Shown here piece after piece: positions 26,150-38,217 of a stretch of 64,000 nucleotides of DNA; within the stretch, counting starts at the first letter, position 1; each line of letters begins with the position of its first letter. Where the stretch lies: NCBI GenBank assembly GCA_027625915.1, contig JANTQA010000023.1, positions 248,001 to 312,000 of the forward strand, written 5' to 3'. A program made the position numbers and the translations under genes. The notes under the pieces are model-generated. The model did no database searches, had not been told where the DNA came from, and saw only the letters and a list, made by a program, of their open reading frames with translations. The stretch comes from Anaeramoeba flamelloides (taxonomy: Eukaryota; Metamonada; Anaeramoebidae).

Positions 26150-26400
26150 AGCTTCTTTATAAGGGTGTTTGAAGTTTAAATATGTAAAAATTTCTTGTAA
26201 ATTTTTCATTAAAAAACCACATAAAATGAAATTTTGATCCAAATTGTTGAATATTTCGATGATCAATTCATTTACATTTTAAATGAGATTTGATCAAAAT
26301 TGTGTTGAGGATATTTGATAAATCCAAAACGTAGTCTTCAACAGTCTTCGAAAAGGAGATTTTGAAGATCAACTACTTTTTAATGAGATCGGATTCAAAG
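26150..26400. repeat. Dispersed repeat E, copy 1 (partner 37165-37400)
   Basis: Both copies share ATAAGGGTGTT, then a stretch around ATGAAATTTTGATCCAAATTG, and later AACGTAGTC. They have the same orientation. No ends or coding sequence can be defined. Confidence 0.5.
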
Positions 26401-26748
26401 GTTCAAGACAATTTGTTGAATTGGTCAGGTATTTTTTCGTTAAAATCAATTAAAATGCAAAGATTGAAAATTAATAAAAAAAAAAGATCCTCATCACACT
26501 TTTTCAATATTTTTGGTTGTTTTGTATAAACAACAGAGTTCGGTTTAAAAATCAAAAAAAAAATTATTGTATTTTGAAGTACTAAAAACAAAATAAGTTA
26601 AAAATTGAATTCAGAATTTAAAAAAGAATGAAAATCTGGTGAATATTTTGTTGTATAAACAACTAAAACCAAATTAACAAAAAAAGGTTTTTTTCTTAAT
26701 TAAAAATCAAAAGAATTGAAGAAAGAAGAAAAACAAATAAAAACAAAC

Positions 26749-26959
26749 TTTGTTTAAGATATGTTCGAACATGTTTGCTAAATCTTCTTCTTTTGTGAAT
26801 TATGTCACAATTTTCACATTGGTTTTCTTCACAGTCTTGGCAATAAACTGTAGCTGCAACCTTTTTATTATCTTCAAGGCAAACATCACACCAAATTGTT
26901 TCTTTTGTTTCTCCTCCTGAGTTTCCAATTTTTGACTGAATTGGAAAGTTGATTGTCAT
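26749..26959 (-). CDS. Isolated B-box-type zinc-finger exon
   Basis: An ATG at 26959 starts a frame with WCDVC, then VYCQDCEENQCENC and IIHKRR...H. These are the cysteine/histidine spacings of a type-1 B-box, the finger that normally comes first in TRIM-like proteins. A GTTTG donor at about 26748 would end the exon; otherwise the frame runs into hydrophobic low-complexity sequence. No downstream exon is recognisable nearby. The next B-box code on this strand begins at 17093, beyond several transposons. It is either a first exon with a very long intron or an orphaned fragment. Only the finger is certain. Confidence 0.55.
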
Positions 26960-27183
26960 CTTTCTGTTTAATATTTACAATGAGTAAATTGAGAGAATTG
27001 TAAATAAATACGAAATTTAGGAACGGGAAAATTTTGAAACAAAAAATGATTTTGTATGAAAAAAAGAATGGTTAAGGATTAAAAAGAACATAAAACTTTT
27101 TAAAACTTTATAGATCCTTGTAGATCTTTTGGGTCCCTCAAAAATTTTGAAAGAGAACAGTGTTATTTCCAAAAGCCATTTTA

Positions 27184-27642
27184 CTGTTGAGAGAAAAATG
27201 TTGGACAGAGAAAAATGGTTGGACAGCAATTTTAATTGGGAACATTACTGAAAATGCTTTTTAATTTCAATCGTTTGTGAAATAACTAATGAAAATAACA
27301 ATAATCTACTTATTAGAATAACGACTAATGTAATTCTACTTTTTCAAAAGCTTATCTCTTATAATCTAAAGCAAGTTTAAAAATTACCATTTTGAGAATT
27401 AATAGTAAACTTTACTACAACTAGGATTTTTGTTCAAATAGCATGATCTACTTTGGTTATCAACCATTCAAATGAGTATTCTTCACACACCACCGATTAA
27501 TGAACTTGTAACACCTTTAAACTAGGATTTATATAAAAGTCACCTAGTTATCAATAGGATTTGATTTTCAATTTTACTATTGTTCCCCAATTAAAAATGG
27601 TGTCCAACCATTTTTCTGTGTCCAACATTTTTCTCTCAACAG
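27184..27642. mobile_element. CTGTTGAGAG MITE with TTA target, copy 2
   Basis: TTA at 27181-27183 and 27643-27645 flanks a 459-bp element inverted relative to that at 7357-7797. The terminal repeats extend about 65 bases, with an internal duplication of the GTTGGACA motif. It lies 220 bases upstream of the B-box exon start. It is non-coding. Confidence 0.88.
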
Positions 27643-27645
27643 TTA

Positions 27646-29229
27646 ATATATTTTTTGAAATTGTATTTTCAAAACCCTACTTCTTCAAAACTTTCAGAAT
27701 TAAAAGTTTTCTTTGGTTTGTTTTTGTTAGAAATCTTTCCTTATTTGTAATTTCCAAAAAATCGAAATAAGAATTTTAAGGACTATTTGTACAATTTATC
27801 AATTTGACCCATTAAAATTTTTTTCAATCTTGTTGAGGATTTAAAATCAGGATCTTCAAAATATTCTCGAATTTGGATCAAAAAATCATTATATGTCGTT
27901 TTTTTAAATGAAAAATTCACAAAAAATATTGAGATACGTGAACTCTAAAACCTTGTTATAAGAATTGTGAATCTGAAAAATTAAAACAATCACCTTGTTT
28001 TTTAACATTTAAAAATACTTCTCAATAAACAACTTTAAATCTTAAATATGATGGTATTTTCAATGATTTTTGACCACCTAGTTACTTTGAATTGTTACAT
28101 TGTTTCTACAAACCAAACAAGTTGTTCCGGCCCTACTCGTGAAATATTCAAAGAAATAGAAATTGGTGTCTATTATATAATTGTGATTTTTTGAAATAGA
28201 AAATTCAATTTCGATCTGATCATCATAAGATACAAATTTTCGACTTCTCATACTTCTTCAGAGTATTTTTTTTTCAAAACCAAGATAAAAATTAAATATT
28301 GTCAAGAAAAGAAATCACGGAAATCACAGACCTTTCTAATTATTTTTGGATCATTGTTTTTAAATTGTTTAAACCAGAGATTCTACTAAAATTGGAAATT
28401 GAAGATCTACATTAATATATGTTTTTTTAAGAATTTGATTGTCAATTCTTAAAACCAAAGAACCAAAAGAACCAATAAAATAAATAACTTTTTTTTTAAT
28501 CTTGTATAATAAATTATATGGTTTATAACCAGCTTTAATAACAACAATAATCAAAAAAATTATGCCATTCGTATTCTTCTTGTTATTCTTCTTCTTCTTC
28601 CTCTGGTTTTGTTAGAGACTGAAAAGAAGAAAACTAGAATGGGAAGGTTGTTTTATAATTTTTCAGATCACTAATAAGAGAGAAAATTCCTTTTTCTTCT
28701 TTTTGGGTTATTTACATTGGTGGGGGTAATAACACCATTTTAATAAAATACCTCTATTTTATAATCAAGTACACTTTTAAAATGGTTGAACATGATTTAG
28801 ATCATAACAATCACTTGAGATTTTTTTTTTAACTGAAAAATATAAAATTTTGTAAAATACTCGTATTTTTTAGAAAAAAAACACTCTTGTTCTGAATCGA
28901 ACTCAGTTCACCTAGTTGAAGGTATAAATTTTTGTACTGTCAGGAAATTACCAAAAAAAAGGCACCTCTTAAAGTAAACAATACACCATTTACAGATTTT
29001 TGAAAGATCATTATTCAATAGTTTACAAATATAACTACAAATGATTGTTTATTAATCAAAAACAAATATATTTTCCCTTTTCCTAATAACTCACATCATT
29101 TTTATCATTTTACAAATTCTTCCTTCTTTTTTTTTTTTATTTATTTGGATTTTTCAAAAAAGAAGATTATTTTACACCTTCAACCTTTAGTTTTATTTTT
29201 TAAAATTTAAGAGTAAAACATAAAATTTA
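27646..29229. other. AT-rich region without a recognised gene
   Basis: A glutamate-coding GAA run on the minus strand (about 28590-28610) and a 61-codon minus frame at 28369-28554 are present, but neither resembles a known protein. No transposon ends were found. Confidence 0.4.
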
Positions 29230-29424
29230 CTGTCAGTTCAACTTTTAAGGTAAAAACTTTTAACAGAGTTGAAATTACTAAAAAAATACAAACAAAGGCA
29301 TAAAATTCAGATTATAGTTAAATAATTTGTCTAAAAAATAATTCCAAATTTAGTTCCTTAAATTGAAATTTTTTTGTAACTTAAAATTTTTTGACAGTTT
29401 GTTATTTAAAAGTGGAACTTAAAG
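29230..29424. mobile_element. CAGTCAGTTCC foldback with TA target, copy 2
   Basis: TA at 29228-29229 and 29425-29426 flanks a copy that starts CTGTCAGTTCAACTTTTAAGG and ends AGTGGAACTTAAAG. It is more diverged than the copy at 24214-24411. Confidence 0.75.
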
Positions 29425-29539
29425 TATTAAATTTTTAATTCGAGTTTTAAAATTAAAAAAATTCACCTTTAAATTTTCCAGAATTTTAAAGAATGTAGTA
29501 AAATCATAGATTTAACAAATTCTTTTGAATTAAAAAAAG

Positions 29540-29870
29540 TACAAAAAGGTATTCTTGAGTTTTCTGTTTATTTGGATAATCAATAGAATTTTCGTGAGGT
29601 TTTTTTGAGGTTTTCTATTTATTTGTGAAGTGTTCTTGTTTTTTTTGAGGTTTTCTATTTTATTTGGAAAATATATTGATTTTCTTTAGGTTGTTTTCAA
29701 AAAGTAAAAAAAAGGCCTTGAACACTTCATAAATAAAACAAAAAACTTAAAAAAATGTAATTTGATTTTTTTTACCTTATGAAATAAAAAGAAAATTTTG
29801 CAAAATTTATTCATTTCAAAAAACAAAATTTCGAAAAAACCTAGGGGCTCTATGACACTTGATAGAACTT
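29540..29870. repeat. CCTAGGTTT hairpin repeat, copy 3
   Basis: It contains TTCTTGAGTTTTCTGTTTATT, several GAGGTTTTCTATTTTATTTG-like segments and AACACTTCATAAATAAA, and ends near GACACTTGATAGAACTTAAC. It lies at the start of block B; its counterpart is 53510-53840. Confidence 0.6.
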
Positions 29871-30099
29871 AACTTCATGACTGTTTATTGATGTTATTAT
29901 TATATCTAATGATTATTAAATATTCCTTTGCCCTTCAATCCATAACTATTTATAATTAAGTTTTGCCGAAAATTATTTAGATTTGCGTTTAATAATTTTA
30001 AATTTTTCATAAACAAATTGATATTTTCTATCAAGGAAATTGGAAACTTCAATTTTCTTATAGTAAATTAAAATTTTTAATATTTCTATTTTTTTTTTT

Positions 30100-31544
30100 T
30101 TTTTTGATGAAATTAATTTTGAGGAATAAAACAAAATTTTGATAATAATTAGAAAAAAGAAACTGTTGTATAAATTGGAAATATTTAAGTTTCAGAATAT
30201 TGAGTGAAATGCAAATATTGTTCTATTTCTATAATAAAATTTGGCACTTTATGTAAAATGTGTTATATATATATATATATTATAAACTCCAATTCTAAAT
30301 TTTTAACATCATTAAAATTCAATTATTGATCATAAAAAAATTATTTTAATCAATACTAGAATAAAACACCAAAATAAGAAGAATTTGTTAATTGAAATTT
30401 TGTAATTATTTAATAATTACAATACGAAAAAAACAAAAATAATATAATTATAAATGCAAATAAATCAAGAATGTGTTTTGTAATTTTTTGAAATAGGAAG
30501 AATAAAAAAAAATTGTAATATGTTAACTATATATTAACAATTATTGGTTGATCAAATTCTTAGATGCAATCAACTTATTTTATTTAAGTTATTCATTTTT
30601 TGAAACACTCAACTCTAACGTAATATCAATCCTTGAAAAAAAAATTATAGAATAAATAATTCAGGTAATTCAATATATAAAATGATAATAATAAAAACTA
30701 AAAGATGGAAAATTGATTTATATATTTTGCAAGGATTAAAATTATTTCCAATTTCAATGAAATTATATTATTGTGATTATTTGAAACTGTTTTAACTTTC
30801 TGGCACAGAAATTTAGGATTTTTGTAAAGTTTATATTTATTTTATAATCAAAGTTTTCTAAAAATAATTAAAATCATGAAGAATTTTTTTTATTTGTATT
30901 TTTATCTTTTATAGATATATTGAGGGTTATTATTTTAATTTTTTTTATAATTTAAAGGTAAAAATCTTTTGAGATTTAAGATTTTTATTTTTAGTTGTTG
31001 ATACTTCAATTTTTTATATTAATTGCATTTATTTGTGTTTTTTTTTTAATCCATTTTTTACCAAATTTAAGTTATATTTAATCATTCACTATACCTTTCT
31101 TATCACATTTTTTTTTAACAACAATTTTACAATTTGACATATTTTTGTTAAATTTCCTCATGTGTCTTACTTTCTCTTTTAATTTTTTTTTTTCAATAAT
31201 AAATGAGTTCAATTTTTAAAATTTGTATCCATGACATACTCTCAACAAAATAAATGAGTCTTTTTAGTAATATTACAATATAAAATAAGATTCATGATTG
31301 ATTCATGATTATATAAAATGAAAATCAAAGTTATCTTTTTTATAAAAGTTGATCAAATATCAAATAAATAAAATTTGCTACATATTAAAAATTTTTTGAA
31401 CCATAGTCAATAATCAAGACTACTATGCAAATTATTTAAAAATTTGTTATTTATGATCTTCTCTACCTAGGAATTTCATTTTTAATATGTGTTCAAAATT
31501 CTGATCAACTCCTAAACCCTGAATGGAGATATATATATATATTT

Positions 31545-31576
<32 letters not shown>

Positions 31577-33031
31577 ATTGCAATCAAATTTTAGTTTTTG
31601 TTTATATTATATATATATATAGTTGAAAATTATTTATTTAAGGTGTATAACATCATAAATATGAAAATATATTATATTATATCAAGTGTGAAACTAGTTA
31701 TTTTGTTTCTTAGTTGATCCATCTTGGACCTAGTAGATATTTTTATAGCGATTCAATAAGATAATTTTCAAAAAATAAATATTGATATATAAAATTTCTT
31801 CAATTATCAAAAAATGAATTAAATATTCAATTGAAAATAGCCATTTCAAGATTTATTGATATACAGATATAATATTGATTTTGTAACCAAAATAAAACAG
31901 AATAAAAGTACAATAATTAAATTTATAAATTCTCTACAATTAAATCAAATATCTTTATTTTTCTTTTTGTAATTATTTTTATTTCATGGGTAATAAACTA
32001 AAAATAAAAATTTAAAATACGATTCATTTTATAGACAAATTGGAAAGATTAATTATCAATTTTCAGAATTTAATATTGAAAAAGATATTTATAAAAAATA
32101 CATAACAAATAATCTTAAGTTTAGTTTGTAAAAATTAAAATAAAAAAATTAAATATTTTTAGATTAAAAATTTAATAATTAATTTATTATACGATTCAAA
32201 GATGAACTATAGAAAAATCAAAAATTGAAATATATTTTTTATTTATAGAAGAATTATTAAATTTTATTTATTGATTGAAATGGTATTTCTATTTTATATT
32301 ATATATTTAAAAGTATTATTAATAAATAACTTTATTAAATGTTTGCCAATGATTTAACCTAATGATAAAAGGAAATAAAAACATAATAAATCAAATATTA
32401 AATTTAATATATGAAATTATTATTCAATTTGGACTAAAACCCAAAATATTGAAAAATTGAAATATTTTTCAATCAAAGTGGTATTAGACTTTATGAAGTG
32501 ATAGAACATATTTTATGAGTTTAATTCAGTATTATTCTCAAAATTAAATTTCAATTTATAAATCGAAATCATTATTTCTAATTTTGTCAATTTTTGTTTA
32601 TTGTTTTTTGCTTTTAACTTTTTTTTCATTCTTTTTTTAAAAAAACAAGTAAATTTAAGAAAAAATCCTTTGGAACTCCTAATTAATGCTAAGAAAATTG
32701 AGACTTTGTATTTTTATTAAAAATGTAAACATTTATAATTAAAAAATATTATTGTTAAAAATTTGAATTTTCAAAAGAAATTGCGTAATTTTGTATGGGT
32801 GATGTTCAAATGAAAGTGTCAATTTTTTTTTTTTTGAAATTTAGGGTTTATTAAGTTCTTTTTTTTTTGAATTTCAACTCTAAGCATGATATTATTTTTT
32901 GGTATTATTTCTATATAACAGAAGTGAGATTAATTAATTCAAAAAAATTGGAAAAAAAAATGAATTCTTCATTTTTGGTTTGACAAATTATGTGAAATGT
33001 AGTTTATAAGGGTAACTATAATGTAATTTAC

Positions 33032-33083
<52 letters not shown>

Positions 33084-33520
33084 AAATTTTTTTGTTCTGA
33101 TATCGTTTTTATTCAATTTTAAGACAAAATTTAAAAATTTATAAAAATTAGAAATAGAAAATATCAAAAGAAAATGTCAAAAAAAGAGAAAAAATCTATT
33201 TATGATTGATATTGGAAAAATAAGTTAAATAAAAAAAAGAAAAATATAAAAAATTAACAAAACAAGATTAAGAAAAATAAAATAAACGAAATTAAAATAA
33301 TAGAAAATTAGAATAATAGATTGAAAATTAATATTCTTGTAATGTAAAATTAAGGATAAACCAATTCAAATCCTATAAATCATGTTAAATAAGCAGTCTT
33401 TAATATATAAATAAAAATTGAAATAAAATTATTGTTCAAATGGTTATCGTTATCATCATAATTAACATCATTTCTTTTCATTTCAATTTTTTTTATTAAA
33501 TTTTGATAATTTGTCATAAT
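30100..33520. other. AT-rich 3' flank of the broken LRR-BTB gene
   Basis: It contains AT runs (30270-30285, 31529-31567), a TAA trinucleotide array (about 33031-33078) and long stretches shared with 55995-57530. No coding sequence is seen. Confidence 0.5.
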
Positions 33521-33739
33521 TTATATTTTTGATAATTTTTGAGTTAAATTAAATAAATTGGAAATAAATAAAAGTGAATCTGTTTGATAGAGGTCAGAAA
33601 CATCTCTTTCTAAATGGAAATTGATTAAATTATTGATATTATTTTGGTTAAAAGTTTTTAAAATAGTATTTGCCTTTGTATTTATAAAAATTAATTACTC
33701 TGATGATTTTTGAATGCTATTTTTTGTTTTTGGTATTTT

Positions 33740-33960
33740 ATTTTTATTATTATTATAATTATTATTATAATAATAATTATTATTATTTTTATTATTATTA
33801 TGTTTATTATTATTATTATTTTGATTTTTTTTTATCATTATTATTCTGAATCTGAACATGATTATTATTGTTATTATTATTGTTAGTATTTTTTGGATGG
33901 TTAGTATTTTTCTGATTGTTATTGTTGCTGTTGATTTTTTGGATATTGTTCTTATTGCCA
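33740..33960. repeat. AAT-rich trinucleotide expansion inside the broken BTB gene
   Basis: Irregular TTA/ATT/GTT triplets code on the minus strand for asparagine and isoleucine runs. The partner gene has only a short asparagine/lysine stretch here (about 57740-57785), so the tract expanded in this copy. Confidence 0.75.
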
Positions 33961-35956
33961 TTATTATTGTTGTTTTTTTTTTTTCATTTCAATATTAAAA
34001 GTAAATGGAGTAAAATTGAAATTATAAAATTCTGTGAGAAAAAATGGATAAAATTCAGGAATTGAAGTGAAATATTCAGTATCTTGATTGTTAGATCTGT
34101 TTTTGCTTTTACTTTTTCTTTTTCTTTTGCGTTTTTCTTTTTCAATTTTTTTAACATTTTTTTTTACTTTTTCTTTTTCCATTTTGTTTTCTTTTCCTTT
34201 TACTTTTTTTGTTTCTGTTTCAATTTTAATTTTCTTTCCCTTTTCCTTTTCATTTTTCTTTTCCTTTTCCTTTTTTTTTCGTATTTTCATTTTGATTTTC
34301 AATTTCTTTTTGGAATGGAAAAGTATGTAAAATCATTTCTCGAAATAAATTTGATCTTAAACAAAGAATAAATTTATTGATTTGTATTGATTTGATTTTA
34401 TAATCATCATTTTTATTTTCATTCTTCTTCTTCTTCTTCATTTTTTTTTTATTTTATTTTTTTAAGTTGATTTGAAAAATTTTTTTTTTCTAGAATTTGA
34501 ATATTTCTTGATATAATTTTGGAAATCATTTATTAATTTTTCATTTGAAAATAAAGTTTGTTTCTCAAATTTGATTATTTTCAATAATTTGAAAATTTCA
34601 AGAATGATTTGCTTTTCTTTGAAATTCAAAGAAACAGGACAGTATAACCATTTTAAAAATAATTGTTTTTGCTTTTTAGTTAATTCATTTTTGAATTCAT
34701 TTTTGATTGTTTTCCATTCTTTCCCAATTCTCATCAATATTATTTCTTTTTCTAAAAGTAATTTATTTGGGAAACTAGTTGATTTTTCATTATTATTGAA
34801 ATAAATTGAATGTGAAGAAGATTATTATTGAAATAAGAAGAAAAAGATGAAGAAGAGGATGAAATAAATTGATCATAATAATTTTTAAAATCTTGGATTA
34901 AAATTTCATTTGGATTTAACAAATCAATTGCACTTTTTTTTGTTTTGGCATTTTTGATATTCAATAAAAAATTTCTTTTTGAAATAATTTCTTGATCTGT
35001 TTTTTCATTATTTGCAAATAATAAATGGAATAGGAATTCTGTTTGATTATGAAAAATAGCGGTATGGAAAATTGTATTTTCCTCTTGGTTATTTGAGTTA
35101 TCAATTACATCTGAAGAAGATTGGTATATTAAGGGTATTTTTTCAATTTGAATTAATTCTTGGAATTCTTGGAAATCTCCAACTTTGACTGATTTGGTTA
35201 ACTTTTTTTGAAAATTGAGATTTCTTTTGATTTAATTTTGCATTTTGTATTGATCTTTTTTATTAATATCATTTTGATTAATATTTAGATCGATAATAGA
35301 TTTATTGATTTTTAATGATTGTATTAATTCTTGAAAATTTCTTTACAGTTCTTTTTTTTATTATTGTCATAATACAAATGATTCAAAGAAAGATTCAATT
35401 TGGTTAATGTTTGGTTTAATTTCAAGGCTTGACTTCGAGATTTAATTCCCTTGGATCCAATTCTATTAGTTGAAAGATCCAGACTGATCAGGGTTTGGTT
35501 GAAAGTGAGGGCTTCACTTAGTGGTTGTATTCCCTTGTCTCCAATTCGATTCCAATGAAAGATCCAAGGTTGGTAAGGTTTTGGGTAGATTTTATAGCAT
35601 AACCTTGAGATTTGATTTCCTTGGGTACAATTCTATTAGAACCAAGATCTAAGTGGATTAAGGGTTTGGTTACCTTTTAGACATTCACATAAAACTTGTA
35701 TTCCCTCACCTCCAATTTGATTCTGATGAAAAATTCAGGTTGGTAATGTTTTGGATGGCTTTTAAAGATTCACTTAAAGCTTGCATTCCCTCGACTCCAA
35801 TTTCATTATTCTCAGAAAGATCCAATTGATAAGGGTTTGGTTTAACTTTTGTACTTCACTTAGAGCTTGTATTTCTTCGTCTTCAAAATGATTTTCACAC
35901 AAGATACAGGCTGATTAGGGCTTGGTTTACTTTTGAGGCTTCACTTAATAATTTGA

Positions 35957-36104
35957 TGTCATAATAAAAACAATAAAGACAGGTGTGGCTTGCTAGCAAA
36001 AGTGTATAACAAAGCAATCTACAACAGCATCATCCAATACATAAATAAGTTGGACATAATCAGGACAAATTGGATGCCCAGTCCACTCAAACACTAACAC
36101 TAAC
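35957..36104 (+). mobile_element. 148-bp insert with about 14-bp target duplication, LINE-like
   Basis: The insert splits an LRR unit. It is flanked by ACTTAATAATTTGA (35943-35956) and ACTTAGTAATTAGA (36105-36118), an imperfect 14-bp duplication. It is clearly richer in G+C than its surroundings. On the + strand an open stretch reads GLLAKVYNKAIYNSIIQYIN and goes on to NWMPSPLKH before a TAA. It ends in three CACTAA-type repeats. A long target duplication, coding sequence up to a stop and a simple-repeat tail fit a 5'-truncated non-LTR insertion. The protein tail itself is not recognised. Confidence 0.5.
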
Positions 36105-36605
36105 ACTTAGTAATTAGATTCCTTCGACTCCAATTTGATTATTATAAAGATCCAGGTTGGTAAGGTTTTGGTTGATTTTTAGGGCTTCACTTAGTGCTTG
36201 CATTCATTCGTTTACAATTAGATCCTCACAAAATTCCAAGTGGATAAGGATTTGATCATTATGGATTAACCTTTGTAAATTGTTTTTGAATTCTTCTTTT
36301 GGGTTCATTGGGTTAATTTATAATTTCAAAAAGTCGAGTAATTCAAAAAATCTAAAATAAAACCATTATTATTTTTGTTTTTGTTTAGTGTTTTGTTGTT
36401 TTTTTTTTCTATTTTTTGAGAAATAGATTTTTTTATTCTTTGTTGAATTTAACAAAAACAAAAATTCAATTTTCGAATCTAGAAAAAAGAACAAAAATTT
36501 CAATTTTCACAAATAAAAAAAATTCAATTTTCAAAAAGAAAAAATAGAAAAAATGAAAAAATAGAAAAAATTGGAAAAATGTAAAAAAATATATAGTTAA
36601 TTTAA

Positions 36606-37164
36606 GGTTTACAATCTCTGAATTTTGAAAAAAAGATCGTCTCGTGTAGGGAGTACTGACTAGTTAATTTGGTTCTTATCTGATGGACCTTATCCTTGGT
36701 ATGGGTTTTAATAGTGGTTTAAAATGGCAATTTTTGACAATTTTATTTTTTTTTTTTGACAAAATCCGAATTGAATAGTGTAAGATTAATAGATTGATAG
36801 GTGTTCAAGAATAAATTTTGATTGTTGTGTTGTAGAAAAAAATTTTGAAATACTTTTTTGTCAATTAACCTAAAGTAAAAAAAATTTTTTTTTTAAAAGC
36901 TCCCAATAAAACAAAACCTAATTATAAATTTCAATCAAAAACCTACAAAACACATTTTTTACAACATAAGTTCCTGCAAATTAATCTTCCACTATTCAAT
37001 TCGGATTTTGTCAAAAAAAAAAAATAAAAATGTCAAAAATTGCCATTTTAAACCACTATTAAAACCCATACCAAGGATAAGGTCCATCAGATAAGAACCA
37101 AATTAACTAGTCACTACTCCCTACACGAGATAATATTTTTTTCAAATTTCAGGGATCGTAAACC
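36606..37164. mobile_element. GGTTTAC element with TTAA target, short form
   Basis: TTAA at 36602-36605 and 37165-37168 flanks a 559-bp element beginning GGTTTACAATCTCTGAA and ending GATCGTAAACC. The inverted arms are about 180 bases each and nearly perfect, with a spacer of about 200 bases. It lies about 300 bases upstream of the broken LRR-BTB gene. The related 2.2-kb form is at 59824-62046, at the matching place in block B'. Confidence 0.85.
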
Positions 37165-37529
37165 TTAATAAGGGTGTTCGAGTTTACGTATCGCAATTTT
37201 CTTGTTCATTTGTTTTTATTTAAAAAAAATGTCAAATAATGAAATTTTGATCCAAATTGGAGAATTTCTACATTAAAGTTCCTTAATAATTTTAATGGGA
37301 TTGAATAATAATCCTTTGGGTCAATTTTTTGAATTGCCAACGTAGTCCTTAATTCTATTTGAAGAGAAGGGATTCTTATTTAGAAATTGGTTAAAAAAAA
37401 ATAATAATAGAGACCAGTCCCTTAACAAGGTGTTCAAGTTTAAGTATCTCAAAATTTCTTCTGAATTTTTCATTTAAAAAATGACATAACTTTTAATTTA
37501 TAGTGATCAAAACAATTCTTATAAAAAAA

Positions 37530-37980
37530 AGATAATTGGTGTTTCAAAACATAATCCATACGTTTTTTTTCTTCATCTTTTTCCAAGACAACATCCAATC
37601 CACTACAAAATCGTATACCTAAGTTCAAACCAATTTTGAAAGTAAAGGTCTGGTTATTTTCAGTAATATTTAAATTAGGAATGCAATTTATTAAAAAATT
37701 TTCAGATAATCCCAATTTTTTTGAAATTTTTTGTTTTTTTTGATATATAAAAAATATAATCCAAAAATTTACTCTATTTTTTGAGATGAATTTCACAATT
37801 TGAACCTTCATTTTTTGAATTTCTTTATAAATAATAGAACTTTAAGAAATCAATACCATATTAAAGTAGGGTTTATTGTTGGTTTTGTTGGTTGGTTGAT
37901 TTATCAGGTCTTCTATAAACAAAAAACACCTTTTTATTTCGTAACTCAGATTAAATTGTTTTATATGCTTTATTTTGACA
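37530..37980. repeat. Dispersed palindrome family, single arm
   Basis: It shares TTTCAAAACATAATCC, AGTTCAAACCAATTTTGAAAGTAAA and the AAACACCTTTTTATTTCG end with the arms at 1440-1885 and 2985-3420. The minus-strand frame of 113 codons across it is an accident of the repeat. Confidence 0.65.
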
Positions 37981-38019
37981 ACTGAACTGGGATATTTTTT
38001 TTTAAAAGAATTTCTGTCA

Positions 38020-38217
38020 CAGTTAGTTTCAATTTTACGGGCAAAAACTTTCAACGAACTTTAAGGCACAATAAAAATCTCAAATTAAAGAACAAAATTT
38101 GTAATTATTTTTTTTACAATTTATTTTACTAGAATCTGAATTTTGTACCTTAATTTATGATTTTTATTGTGCCTTAAATTTCGTTGAAAGTTTGTGCATT
38201 AAAAGCGAAACTGACTT
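38020..38217. mobile_element. CAGTCAGTTCC foldback with TA target, copy 3
   Basis: 198 bp, starting CAGTTAGTTTCAATTTTACG and ending GCGAAACTGACTT followed by TA (38218-38219). The left TA has decayed to CA. It has the same AAACTTTCAACGAA arms as the other copies. Confidence 0.8.

Larger units (their letters stand above)
33521..36308 (-). pseudogene. LRR-ankyrin-BTB gene, copy B, heavily broken
   Basis: Read on the minus strand, an ATG at 36308 starts MNPKEEFKNNLQRL, like the B' copy, but the frame stops within about 35 codons. Degenerate LRR units (LSEAL, NQTL and EIG motifs) run to about 35350. Ankyrin-like sequence follows (NTIFHTAIFHNQTEFLFHLL, about 34990-35100), then the BTB part (KFILCLRSNLFREMI near 34340-34400), each in different frames. 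Two low-complexity inserts have grown: a lysine/glutamate-rich tract (34110-34290) and an AAT/asparagine tract (33740-33960). A 148-bp foreign insert interrupts the LRR part at 35957-36104. Many frame shifts make this a pseudogene; the partner at 57534-59531 shows the original layout. Confidence 0.8.
29540..37164. repeat. Segmental duplication, copy B (partner 53510-62046)
   Basis: Matching landmarks in the same order and direction: the CCTAGGTTT repeat, the stretch at 29880-30090 (53845-54070), then 31985-33520 (55995-57530), the LRR-ankyrin-BTB gene, and the TTAA element upstream of it. The 30270-30830 part has its closest match at about 52070-52620, outside the B' order. Confidence 0.8.

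Noticed and set aside
28369-28554. 61-codon minus frame with mixed composition
   Set aside because: No family resemblance, no splice partners and no conservation inside the window, so it was not called as a gene.
28880-28935. GAATCGAACTCAGTTCACC considered as a tRNA T-arm region
   Set aside because: The surrounding sequence does not form acceptor, D or anticodon stems.
34084-34371. Phe-rich + strand frames opposite the BTB gene
   Set aside because: They are shadows of lysine/glutamate codons on the minus strand.
37470-37811. 113-codon minus frame
   Set aside because: It lies in a dispersed repeat whose other copies are not open in this frame.
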